The translations under genes were made by a program, and so were the position numbers. The notes beneath the pieces were generated by a model, which saw only the letters and a list, made by a program, of their open reading frames with translations, searched no databases and had not been told where the DNA came from. This document shows, one piece after another, positions 1-5,207 of a DNA stretch of 5,207 nt. Origin of the DNA: Gammaproteobacteria bacterium (GTDB lineage: Bacteria; Pseudomonadota; Gammaproteobacteria; Chromatiales; Chromatiaceae); the NCBI GenBank assembly GCA_019136395.1, contig JAGVUH010000256.1:1-5207 (forward strand). Reading direction: 5' to 3'. Numbering within the stretch: the first letter of the stretch is position 1; each line of letters starts with the position of its first letter.

Positions 1-303
1 GACGTAGAGAGTGTCTTCGGTCAAATTCCCCTTGTGGGACCATCCGGTCGAGATCGGGACATTCGACAGCGTCAGCTTTCGGTCGTCGACGACCTGCGGT
101 GCGACGATCCCGCCTACGCCCACCGCTACCGCCTGCGCGACGAGCGCGGCCGCACCCTGCTGGAGCATGGAGGCCGAGCGACAGGCGAAAGAGGCCGAGC
201 GACAGGCGAAAGAGTCTGCACTCCAGGAAAAAGACGCCGCCTTGGCCGAGATCGCCCTCTCAAGGCCTTGTTGCGGTCCAAGCACCCTCAAGGAGATAAC
301 TGA
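1..303 (+). pseudogene. 3' end of an Uma2-family (DUF820)-like gene with two compensating frameshifts; 5' part outside the window
   Basis: Frame 1 is open from base 1 to the TGA at 301-303. It reads sensibly as YRLRDERGRTLLEH (about 124-165) and again as LKALLRSKHPQGDN at the end (259-300). Between them frame 1 gives an Arg/Gly-rich run unlike any protein family I know, while frame 2 at about 168-255 gives a charged coiled coil, EAERQAK twice, then ESALQEKDAALAEIA. Joining frames 1-2-1 restores the layout of Uma2 C-terminal tails: a 'YD.GR.LL' strand, Glu/Ala/Arg heptads, then AEIA-(R)-LKALL. This implies one extra base near 165-170 and one missing base near 254-258, where restoring a base would give Ala-Arg-Leu-Lys. 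Uma2 proteins have a PD-(D/E)XK nuclease-like core; that core would lie upstream and is not visible. The family call rests on the tail alone. Because frame 1 never closes, a protein with a garbled middle could still be made, and sequencing error is the other explanation. Confidence 0.5.
170..211 (+). repeat. Perfect 21-bp tandem duplication (2 copies) encoding a heptad
   Basis: Bases 170-190 and 191-211 are identical. In frame 2 each copy encodes the seven residues EAERQAK, so the unit adds exactly one coiled-coil heptad without changing frame. In frame 1 the same DNA reads as a repeated Arg-Ala-Thr-Gly-Glu-Arg-Gly pattern. Such heptad-length duplications fit growth of the Uma2-type tail by slippage or unequal recombination. 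The frame 2 reading being a clean heptad repeat is the main reason to think frame 2 was the original coding frame here. Confidence 0.85.
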
Positions 304-306
304 GTG
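290..306 (+). promoter_or_regulatory. Ribosome binding site AAGGAG before GTG 304, at the end of the Uma2-like gene
   Basis: AAGGAG at 290-295 lies eight bases before a GTG at 304-306, directly after the TGA (301-303) that ends the upstream gene. This is a textbook translational-coupling layout and the best Shine-Dalgarno match in the window. It points to a second, co-transcribed gene just downstream, although the frame it opens is short. Chance occurrence within coding DNA cannot be excluded. Confidence 0.4.
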
Positions 307-438
307 ACAGCCACCCTCCGAGGGGAAGCAAGTCGACGCCCATCACGGCTTCACCCGGCGGGGATATCCACTCGGCCACGCCACCTGCCCCTACAATGAA
401 ACAAGGGCAAGCTGGTGGGGGTAGAAATCACCCCTTAA
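304..438 (+). pseudogene. Possible remnant of a small gene downstream of the Uma2-like gene (DUF2283-like ending?)
   Basis: The GTG at 304 opens 31 codons and ends at TGA 397-399. In the same frame, just past that stop, bases 403-438 read KGKLVGVEITP followed by TAA. Just before it, frame 2 reads Tyr-Asn-Glu-Thr (392-403). Joined, these resemble the final 'YDE.GKLVGIEI' strand of DUF2283-type small proteins, which are often encoded beside other small accessory genes. The sequence between 307 and 391 shows no recognisable family in any frame. I infer a decayed small gene; the match is only about 15 residues, so this is a weak call. Confidence 0.2.
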
Positions 439-623
439 AGCTCTGGGAGATCGTTTGTTGTTCCCCGTCTCCAGATCCTTGCCCGGTGTCCCCATGCCGG
501 CGAGCCACTTTTCCCCAGCCGCTGTGGCAGGGGGTGCCCGAGGAGGCAAAGGGGAAGGCTTATGGGGTCTGGAGTTACCTGAGCATTTCCCTTGCCAGAG
601 TTTCCTAGTCCAAGGCCTACGGG
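439..623. other. Convergent spacer with no recognisable feature
   Basis: This lies between the decayed plus-strand genes on the left and the minus-strand LTA-synthase-like gene on the right. The plus-strand open frames here (396-608 and 455-688) are rich in Pro, Cys and Ser, lack a family pattern and have no ribosome binding site. An imperfect inverted repeat, CCCCAGCC/GGCAGGGG (513-520 and 526-533), has an A-A mismatch and is not followed by a T run in either direction. I therefore see no convincing intrinsic terminator for either convergent gene. Confidence 0.5.
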
Positions 624-2318
624 CTATTCGGAGGCATGCGCCATCAGGGCCAGGTAGTGATCGGCATAGTCCTCGCGGGGCGGCTTAAGGATGCTCAGGT
701 AATCGCATTCCGCCGTGGCGCAATAGCTGCCGCCGGTGAGGGTATCGACGATCAGGTCGGGAAAATCAAAGTGGCGCAGGGGTGGGTAGGTGACGGGACG
801 CCCCCGATCGAGGATGGCGATGCGGTTGTAGAAATGACTGCCCTCGATATTGCCCATGTAATTGAGCGCCTTGTAGGTCGGTGGGCCGAACTGCAAGGGC
901 GGGACGTGATCGCTGACCAGGACGATCAGGCTGTCGGGGTCCAGGGCAATGAGTTCCCGCAGATAGGCCGCCAGGGCCTGGGTACGGTAGTAGAAATGAT
1001 TGACCACCCGCTCCAGATGCTCATCGTTGTGGGGGGTCTCGACCTTGATGATACGCGGGCGCTTGTCCAAATCCTCGTTATGGGGCGTATGTCCGAAGAT
1101 GGTGAGGAGATAGTTGAACAGGGGCTGGCCGGGATGCTCCTCCAGATGGCGGCGCACAAAGGCCAGATTCTGGGGCAGCAGATCGCCGTCGAAGATGTAC
1201 TCCTCCAGGCCAGGGTCACCAAAGGTGAGATAGGTAGGCTCGCGGGGGAGGAACTCCAGGGAAAAATACTGCTCGGCGAAGCCCATGCCCCGGTAGGCCG
1301 ATTGGGTGTTGAAGAAGTTGGGCTTATAGGCGTTGCTGGCGGTAGCGCGATAGCCCAACTGGCCCAGCAGGTCGGGCAGGCAGCGCGCCGGGGCACCGGT
1401 GAAGGTGTTGAACTCGACACTCGATAACTGCTCCAGGGCGGGCACGCCACAGAGGACCTCGAACTCGGCCTGGGAGGTGGCGCCGCCGAAGAGGGGCGAA
1501 CGGGACAGGCCAACCTGGTCACCAAAGAGGGCGGCGAAGTCCGGGTGGACCGGGTCCTGGGACAGCTTCAGATCGTGGAACAGGCGGGGATCGAGGAAGC
1601 TCTCCAGCACGAGCAGATGCACGTTGCGGGCTTCGAGATTGGGCCGGATCCGTTCCAACTCGCCCGTGAAGGCCTTGTCATAGCCGGGACGATTGAGATA
1701 GGGCTGGATCGCCCGCAGGACGCCCTCCCGCTCCGCCTCCCGATAGAGCATCATCGCCAGGCGGCCGTTGGTTTCCACGCTCTTGCCATCGGAATACTTG
1801 ACGATCTCGTAGGCGAGGGTCTTGAAGCCGGTGGCGAAGGCCTCCGGGGTCGCCTTGATGAGGCCCACGACCAGCACCAGGGGCAGGCAGGCCAGGAGGA
1901 TGCGCAGGGGCCGACGGTAGTCGATCTGCCACAGGATCACCGTGAGGGGTGCCAGGAAGAGCAGGAACAGCAGGACCACGTACAAAGGGGAAAGGATCTG
2001 CAGCAACTCCGGCAGCTCGGCGATATTGACGAAGCGAAAGACCTTACCATAGGCCAGATAAAAGACGTCGTGGGTCAGATAGATGAGCAGGATGGGCGTC
2101 GCCGCCAGCCAGGGCCGCCAGCGGGAAGGCCGTAGCAGGGCGTAGATCAGGCCATAGAAGTAAAGGACGAGCAGGGCCTCCGGCCATTGGCGATACATTA
2201 CCTGGGTACTGAAGCCACCGACGAACTCCACCAGCAGGGCATAGAGGTAGATGCCCGCCAGAAAGAGCGCAACGTGCAGCAGGGGCCGCCGCCAGCGGCC
2301 CGGGAGGGGATTGATCAT
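624..2318 (-). CDS. LTA synthase family / sulfatase-fold membrane phosphotransferase
   Basis: The 564-residue product is an alkaline-phosphatase-superfamily enzyme of the LtaS/OpgB type. Numbered from the ATG at 2318, five hydrophobic segments (about 12-32, 45-63, 70-90, 109-131, 138-155) precede an amphipathic linker and a catalytic domain, expected to be periplasmic, from about 230. Residues matching the LtaS metal/catalytic set are Glu239 in LVLES, Thr281 in FGGATSQAEFE (the nucleophile position), His410 and His413 in FGHTPH, and Asp470-His471 in VSDHVPP. Near the C-terminus Cys533 and Cys538 could form a disulfide. Family members transfer phosphoglycerol (or phosphoethanolamine in relatives) from phospholipid to an envelope acceptor; the acceptor here cannot be read from sequence. 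In-frame TTG at 2354 would add 12 residues, but it sits inside an inverted repeat, so I prefer the ATG at 2318, which leaves a short tail before TM1. Neither start has a clear Shine-Dalgarno. An in-frame TAG lies just upstream of the TTG. The gene ends with TAG at 624-626 and stands alone on its strand. Confidence 0.9.
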   Translation of the reverse strand: MINPLPGRWRRPLLHVALFLAGIYLYALLVEFVGGFSTQVMYRQWPEALLVLYFYGLIYALLRPSRWRPWLAATPILLIYLTHDVFYLAYGKVFRFVNIAELPELLQILSPLYVVLLFLLFLAPLTVILWQIDYRRPLRILLACLPLVLVVGLIKATPEAFATGFKTLAYEIVKYSDGKSVETNGRLAMMLYREAEREGVLRAIQPYLNRPGYDKAFTGELERIRPNLEARNVHLLVLESFLDPRLFHDLKLSQDPVHPDFAALFGDQVGLSRSPLFGGATSQAEFEVLCGVPALEQLSSVEFNTFTGAPARCLPDLLGQLGYRATASNAYKPNFFNTQSAYRGMGFAEQYFSLEFLPREPTYLTFGDPGLEEYIFDGDLLPQNLAFVRRHLEEHPGQPLFNYLLTIFGHTPHNEDLDKRPRIIKVETPHNDEHLERVVNHFYYRTQALAAYLRELIALDPDSLIVLVSDHVPPLQFGPPTYKALNYMGNIEGSHFYNRIAILDRGRPVTYPPLRHFDFPDLIVDTLTGGSYCATAECDYLSILKPPREDYADHYLALMAHASE

Positions 2319-2341
2319 GGCAGGAAAGACTGATGTCGGGG

Positions 2342-2356
2342 GGTTGACAGACAACC
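2342..2356. repeat. Inverted repeat GGTTG-N5-CAACC upstream of the LTA-synthase-like gene
   Basis: GGTTG (2342-2346) and CAACC (2352-2356) form a perfect 5-bp inverted repeat with a 5-base spacer. It lies 24 bases before the preferred ATG at 2318 and covers the alternative TTG start (2352-2354). It could be a short hairpin in the minus-strand leader or a dyad operator. Arms this short arise by chance fairly often. Confidence 0.35.
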
Positions 2357-2374
2357 TAATTGTGGGCTAGCAAG

Positions 2375-2394
2375 GCCCGAAGGGCAATCCCTTT
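2375..2394. repeat. Overlapping short hairpins in the leader of the minus-strand gene
   Basis: GCCC-GAA-GGGC (2375-2385) and AAGGG-CAAT-CCCTT (2380-2393) share the GGG at 2382-2384, so only one can form at a time. The GGGC at 2365-2368 can also pair with GCCC at 2375-2378. If the minus-strand transcript starts in or beyond the AT-rich island, these lie in its 5' leader. Mutually exclusive stems can act as regulatory switches, but these are short and in GC-rich DNA, so a role is speculative. Confidence 0.25.
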
Positions 2395-2396
2395 GT

Positions 2397-2432
2397 GACG
2401 GGGCGACGACGGGGCCATGACACCGCCATGAC
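2397..2432. repeat. Two pairs of 8-bp direct repeats, each with an 11-bp period
   Basis: GACGGGGC occurs at 2397-2404 and 2408-2415. Directly following and overlapping by two bases, GCCATGAC occurs at 2414-2421 and 2425-2432. Both pairs have an 11-bp period, close to one helical turn, so the copies face the same side of the DNA. A third GCCATGAC is at 2632-2639. Helically phased repeats in a divergent spacer are a common layout for regulator binding. No known operator consensus is recognised. Confidence 0.4.
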
Positions 2433-2472
2433 CAGCGGAGGGCCTGATCATGTCCTGGCCAGCCCCCCAAGT

Positions 2473-2493
2473 GGGACCGCTGTTCCTGGTCCC
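2473..2493. repeat. Inverted repeat GGGACC-N9-GGTCCC
   Basis: GGGACC at 2473-2478 and GGTCCC at 2488-2493 form a perfect 6-bp dyad with a 9-base spacer and a centre-to-centre distance of 15 bp. It lies about 30 bases from the AT-rich island on the side facing the minus-strand gene. It could be an operator half-site pair or a leader hairpin. No T run follows on either strand, so it is not a terminator. Confidence 0.35.
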
Positions 2494-2517
2494 CGCGACC
2501 CCGTCAGCGGCGCGAAA

Positions 2518-2566
2518 ATGACGCACGATCATTTTTTTAATCTATTATTCATAAAGTTGCACTTTC
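2518..2566. promoter_or_regulatory. AT-rich island, likely holding promoter elements of the divergent genes
   Basis: This is the only markedly AT-rich stretch in the window and lies midway between two divergent genes. On the plus strand TATTAT at 2543-2548 is a good -10-like hexamer; ATGACG at 2518-2523 is a poor -35 candidate at a long 19-base spacing. On the minus strand TTCGAA (2569-2564) and TAATAG are weak matches at 16-base spacing. Position and composition support promoter activity; the exact hexamers and direction are not settled. A plus-strand start here would give the pyc transcript a leader of roughly 165-170 bases. Confidence 0.4.
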
Positions 2567-2591
2567 GAACCTGATTGCCTGACCACGCCGG

Positions 2592-2600
2592 CCCCCCCCC
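2592..2600. repeat. C9 homopolymer tract upstream of pyc
   Basis: Nine consecutive C residues lie at 2592-2600, with a second C6 run at 2610-2615. The two runs share the 9-base unit CCCCCTGGC (2596-2604 and 2611-2619). Long mononucleotide tracts are slippage-prone. This one lies between the likely promoter and the pyc start, so length changes would alter leader length, not reading frame. Confidence 0.6.
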
Positions 2601-2640
2601 TGGCCTCCACCCCCCTGGCGGATGGCATCTGGCCATGACC

Positions 2641-2666
2641 CCATGGCGGATTCATTGCCGCCATGG
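2641..2666. repeat. 9-bp perfect hairpin in the pyc leader
   Basis: CCATGGCGG (2641-2649) and CCGCCATGG (2658-2666) are exact inverted repeats around an 8-base loop, the strongest stem in the window. It lies 57 bases before the pyc ATG. Neighbouring ATGGC/GCCAT copies at 2622-2626 and 2632-2636 can form another stem, and GCCATG (2632-2637) can pair with CATGGC (2642-2647). These options compete with the 9-bp stem. No T run follows, so it is not a classical terminator. It could be a leader structure or a protein-binding dyad. An in-frame ATG at 2643 lies within its left arm. Confidence 0.55.
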
Positions 2667-2723
2667 CAAAGTAATCCATCCCCGCGCAAATCCCCCTTTC
2701 TTGCATTTTTCCCCGGCCGTACC

Positions 2724-5207
2724 ATGAAAAAGATCCGCCGCCTCCTCGTCGCCAACCGCAGCGAAATCGCCATCCGCGTCCTGCGGGCCGCCGCTGAGAT
2801 GGGCATCCGCACCATCGCCATCTTCTCCAACGAGGACCGCTTCGCCCTCCATCGCTTCAAGGCCGATGAGTCCTATCGGGTCGGGGCCGGCCAAAAACCC
2901 ATCGCCGCCTACCTGGACATCGCCGACATCATCCGTATCGCCCGGGAGAACCATGTCGACGCCATCCATCCCGGCTATGGCTTCCTGTCCGAGAACCCCG
3001 ACTTCGCCGCCGCCTGCGCCGCGGCGGGCATCGCCTTCATCGGGCCGAAACCCGAGGTCATGCGCCTGCTGGGCAACAAGGTCTCGGCGCGACAACTGGC
3101 GGAGCGGGCGGGGGTGCCGGTGGTGCCCGCCACCGAGGCCCTGCCCCGGGACCTGGTGGGGGCCAAGGCCCTGGCGGCGGCGGTCGGCTATCCCCTGATG
3201 CTCAAGGCCAGTTGGGGCGGCGGTGGGCGCGGCATGCGGGTCATCGCGACCGAGGCCGACCTGGGGCCGGCCATGGAGGTGGCGCGCCGCGAGGCCCTGG
3301 CCGCCTTCGGCAATGACGAGGTCTATCTGGAGAAGCTGGTGCGCCGGGCGCGCCATGTGGAGGTCCAGATCATGGGCGACACCCACGGCCAGCTCGTCCA
3401 TCTGTTCGAGCGCGACTGCTCGGTCCAACGGCGCAACCAGAAGGTGGTCGAGCGCGCCCCGGCGCCCTATCTCAGCGCGGAACGCCGGGCGGAATTGTGT
3501 GAGGCCGCCTTGCGTCTGGCCCGGGCCGCGGACTATACCCATGCCGGCACGGTCGAGTTCCTGCTGGACGCCGAAACCGACCGCTTCTACTTCATCGAGG
3601 TCAACCCCCGCATCCAGGTCGAGCACACCGTCACCGAGCTGGTGACCGGCGTCGACATCGTCAAGGCGCAGATCGCCATCACCGAGGGGGCGCGCATCGG
3701 TGACGAGGGCTCCTACGTGCCCCGCCAGGCGGATGTCCATCTCTACGGTCACGCCCTCCAGTGCCGGATCACCACCGAGGACCCGGAGAACGGCTTCACC
3801 CCTGACTATGGCCGGATCAACGGCTACCGCAGTCCGGCGGGTTTCGGCATCCGCCTGGATGGCGGCACCGCCTACACCGGGGCCGTCATCACGCCTTATT
3901 ACGACTCCCTGCTGGTCAAGGTCACCGCCTGGGGCCATCAGCCCGAGGAGGCGGCGCGGCGCATGGACCGGGCCCTGCGGGAATTCCGGGTGCGCGGCCT
4001 GGCCTCCAACCTGCCCTTTCTGGAAAACGTCATCAATCACCCCCTCTTCCTGTCTGGGGAGTGCACCACCCGCTTCATCGACGAGACCCCGGACCTGTTC
4101 AGGTTTCGCAAGCGCCGCGACCGTGCCAATCGACTGCTGCGCTTCCTTGGTGAAGTGCGGGTCAATGGCAACCCGGAGATGAAGGGCCGCACCCTCCCCC
4201 CCCTGCCCCTGGCGGCGCCTATCAAGCCGCCCTGTGATCTGACCCTGGACCCACCCCCGGGCAGCCGCGATCGGCTCAAGGCCCTGGGCGCGGAGCGCTT
4301 CGCCGCCTGGATGCGCGACCAGCCCCAGGTGCTGCTCACCGACACCAGCCTGCGGGACGCCCATCAGTCCCTCTTCGCCACCCGCATGCGCACTCATGAC
4401 ATGGTGGAGATCGCCCCCCACTATGCCCGCCTGCTGCCGGGCCTCTTCTCCCTGGAGTGCTGGGGCGGGGCCACCTTCGACGTCGCCCTGCGCTTCCTCA
4501 AGGAGGACCCTTGGGAGCGGCTGGCCCGGCTGCGCGCCGCCGTCCCCAACATCCTCTTCCAGATGCTACTGCGCGCCTCCAACGCCGTGGGCTACACCAA
4601 CTACGCCGACAACGTGGTGCGCTACTTCGTCCAGCAGGCCGCCCGGGAGGGCATCGACCTGTTCCGCGTCTTTGACTCCCTCAACTGGGTGGACAACATG
4701 CGCGTGGCCATGGACGCCGTCCGGGAGAGCGGCGCCCTGTGCGAGGCGGCCATCTGCTACACCGGTGACCTGACCGACCCGGCCCGTCCCAAGTACAACC
4801 TCGGCTATTACGTCAACCTGGCCAAGCAGTTGGAGCAGGCCGGGGCCCAGATCCTGGGCATCAAGGACATGGCCGGCGTTTGCAAGCCCCGCGCTGCCCG
4901 GGAGCTGATCCGCGCCCTCAAGCAGGAGGTCGGCATCCCAATCCATTTCCACACCCACGACACCAGCGGCATCGCCGCCGCCACGGTGCTGGCGGCGGTG
5001 GAGGCGGGATGCGACGCCGTGGACGGCGCCCTTGACGCCCTCAGCGGCCTGACCTCCCAACCCAACCTGGGGTCCATCGCCGCCGCCCTGGCTGGGGGCG
5101 AGCGGGACCCGGGCCTGGACCTGGACGCCATGCAGGGTCTGTCCCACTACTGGGAGGGGGTGCGGCGCTTTTACGCCCCCTTTGAGGCCGACATCCGCTC
5201 CGGCACC
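2724..5207 (+). CDS. pyc: Pyruvate carboxylase, N-terminal 828 residues (3' end outside the window)
   Basis: This biotin enzyme carboxylates pyruvate to oxaloacetate using ATP and bicarbonate, in the cytoplasm. The frame is open for 828 codons to the window end; family members have about 1150. Biotin carboxylase (about 1-455): LLVANRSEIAIR at the N-terminus, Lys119, Lys161 and the Gly-rich ATP-grasp loop GGGGRGM (165-171), His211, Cys232 and Lys240 in RDCSVQRRNQK, metal ligands Glu278, Glu292 and Asn294, QVEHTVTE (298-305), and catalytic Arg377. A Pro-rich linker (about 490-513) follows. Carboxyltransferase (from about 537): DTSLRDAHQS with metal ligand Asp545, Arg544 and Gln548; ECWGGATFD; Arg617; carbamylated-Lys position Lys714 in GIKDMAG; metal His743 and His745 in HFHTHDTSG. 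The K-to-H spacing of 29 matches Rhizobium etli PC (718 to 747). The essential Thr and the biotinyl Lys lie beyond the window, so carrier fusion is assumed from family. The ATG at 2724 matches the usual N-terminus but has no Shine-Dalgarno. An in-frame ATG at 2643 would add 27 residues with no family support. Confidence 0.96.
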   Translation, partial: MKKIRRLLVANRSEIAIRVLRAAAEMGIRTIAIFSNEDRFALHRFKADESYRVGAGQKPIAAYLDIADIIRIARENHVDAIHPGYGFLSENPDFAAACAAAGIAFIGPKPEVMRLLGNKVSARQLAERAGVPVVPATEALPRDLVGAKALAAAVGYPLMLKASWGGGGRGMRVIATEADLGPAMEVARREALAAFGNDEVYLEKLVRRARHVEVQIMGDTHGQLVHLFERDCSVQRRNQKVVERAPAPYLSAERRAELCEAALRLARAADYTHAGTVEFLLDAETDRFYFIEVNPRIQVEHTVTELVTGVDIVKAQIAITEGARIGDEGSYVPRQADVHLYGHALQCRITTEDPENGFTPDYGRINGYRSPAGFGIRLDGGTAYTGAVITPYYDSLLVKVTAWGHQPEEAARRMDRALREFRVRGLASNLPFLENVINHPLFLSGECTTRFIDETPDLFRFRKRRDRANRLLRFLGEVRVNGNPEMKGRTLPPLPLAAPIKPPCDLTLDPPPGSRDRLKALGAERFAAWMRDQPQVLLTDTSLRDAHQSLFATRMRTHDMVEIAPHYARLLPGLFSLECWGGATFDVALRFLKEDPWERLARLRAAVPNILFQMLLRASNAVGYTNYADNVVRYFVQQAAREGIDLFRVFDSLNWVDNMRVAMDAVRESGALCEAAICYTGDLTDPARPKYNLGYYVNLAKQLEQAGAQILGIKDMAGVCKPRAARELIRALKQEVGIPIHFHTHDTSGIAAATVLAAVEAGCDAVDGALDALSGLTSQPNLGSIAAALAGGERDPGLDLDAMQGLSHYWEGVRRFYAPFEADIRSGT

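Noticed and set aside
513..533. Inverted repeat CCCCAGCC/GGCAGGGG as a terminator
   Set aside because: It has an internal mismatch and no T run on the 3' side of either strand, so it does not qualify as an intrinsic terminator.
636..1427. Plus-strand open frames (636-1427, 1545-2135) opposite the LtaS-like gene
   Set aside because: Low-complexity Gly/Gln/Val-rich translations without motifs or ribosome binding sites, antisense to a gene with intact catalytic residues.
2344..2372. A perfect TTGACA hexamer at 2344-2349 as a plus-strand -35 box
   Set aside because: No acceptable -10 lies at 16-18 bases (best is CTAGCA or TAGCAA), and it is about 375 bases from the pyc start. It is better explained as part of the small dyad at 2342-2356.
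4190..4262. C8 run and Pro-rich segment in pyc as a frameshift site
   Set aside because: The frame continues correctly into the carboxyltransferase domain. The segment is the variable linker between domains.
2652..4421. A 589-codon open frame on the minus strand opposite pyc
   Set aside because: It mirrors the GC-rich pyc codons, is rich in Gly, Asp, Ala, Val and Gln with no family pattern, and overlaps an unmistakable pyruvate carboxylase. It is a composition shadow.
4560..4620. RASN instead of RGAN around Arg617 of the carboxyltransferase as an unusual active-site change
   Set aside because: From memory, the Ala-Ser form also occurs in other pyruvate carboxylases, such as those of Firmicutes; the catalytic Arg is kept, so this is ordinary variation.
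4566..5147. Minus-strand open frame near the right edge
   Set aside because: Antisense to the carboxyltransferase domain, with Gly/Val/Ala-rich sequence typical of shadows in GC-rich genes.

Overview
The window reads as GC-rich chromosomal DNA from a proteobacterium. My best guess is a gammaproteobacterium of the purple-sulfur (Chromatiales) kind. That rests on base composition, the pyruvate carboxylase sequence and an Uma2-type tail with EAERQAK heptads; it is inference, and nothing in the window fixes the taxon. There is no rRNA, tRNA, CRISPR array or recognisable insertion sequence.

Layout. (1) Bases 1-303, plus strand: the 3' end of a gene resembling the coiled-coil tail of Uma2-family (DUF820) nuclease-like proteins. 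Family-like sequence moves from frame 1 to frame 2 and back to frame 1, so the gene carries two compensating frameshifts. It is cut by the left edge of the window. (2) Bases 304-623: a convergent spacer. It starts with a good Shine-Dalgarno plus GTG that opens only 31 codons, followed by a short stretch that could be the remnant of a second small gene. The rest looks empty. (3) Bases 624-2318, minus strand: a membrane-anchored alkaline-phosphatase-superfamily enzyme of the LTA synthase/OpgB (sulfatase-fold) type with intact catalytic residues. (4) Bases 2319-2723: a divergent intergenic region with phased 11-bp repeats, several inverted repeats, an AT-rich promoter-like island, a C9 tract and a strong hairpin. 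(5) Bases 2724-5207, plus strand: the first 828 codons of a pyruvate carboxylase, running off the right edge. It holds the complete biotin carboxylase part and most of the carboxyltransferase part.

How the parts relate. Pyruvate carboxylase makes oxaloacetate from pyruvate and bicarbonate (anaplerosis). The LTA-synthase-like protein probably moves a phosphoglycerol or related head group onto an envelope acceptor. The two are divergently transcribed from a roughly 400-bp region and share no obvious pathway. I found no convincing new multi-gene system. The points most worth a second look are the broken Uma2-like gene with its following remnant, the repeat-rich divergent control region, and the unknown substrate of the LtaS-like enzyme.
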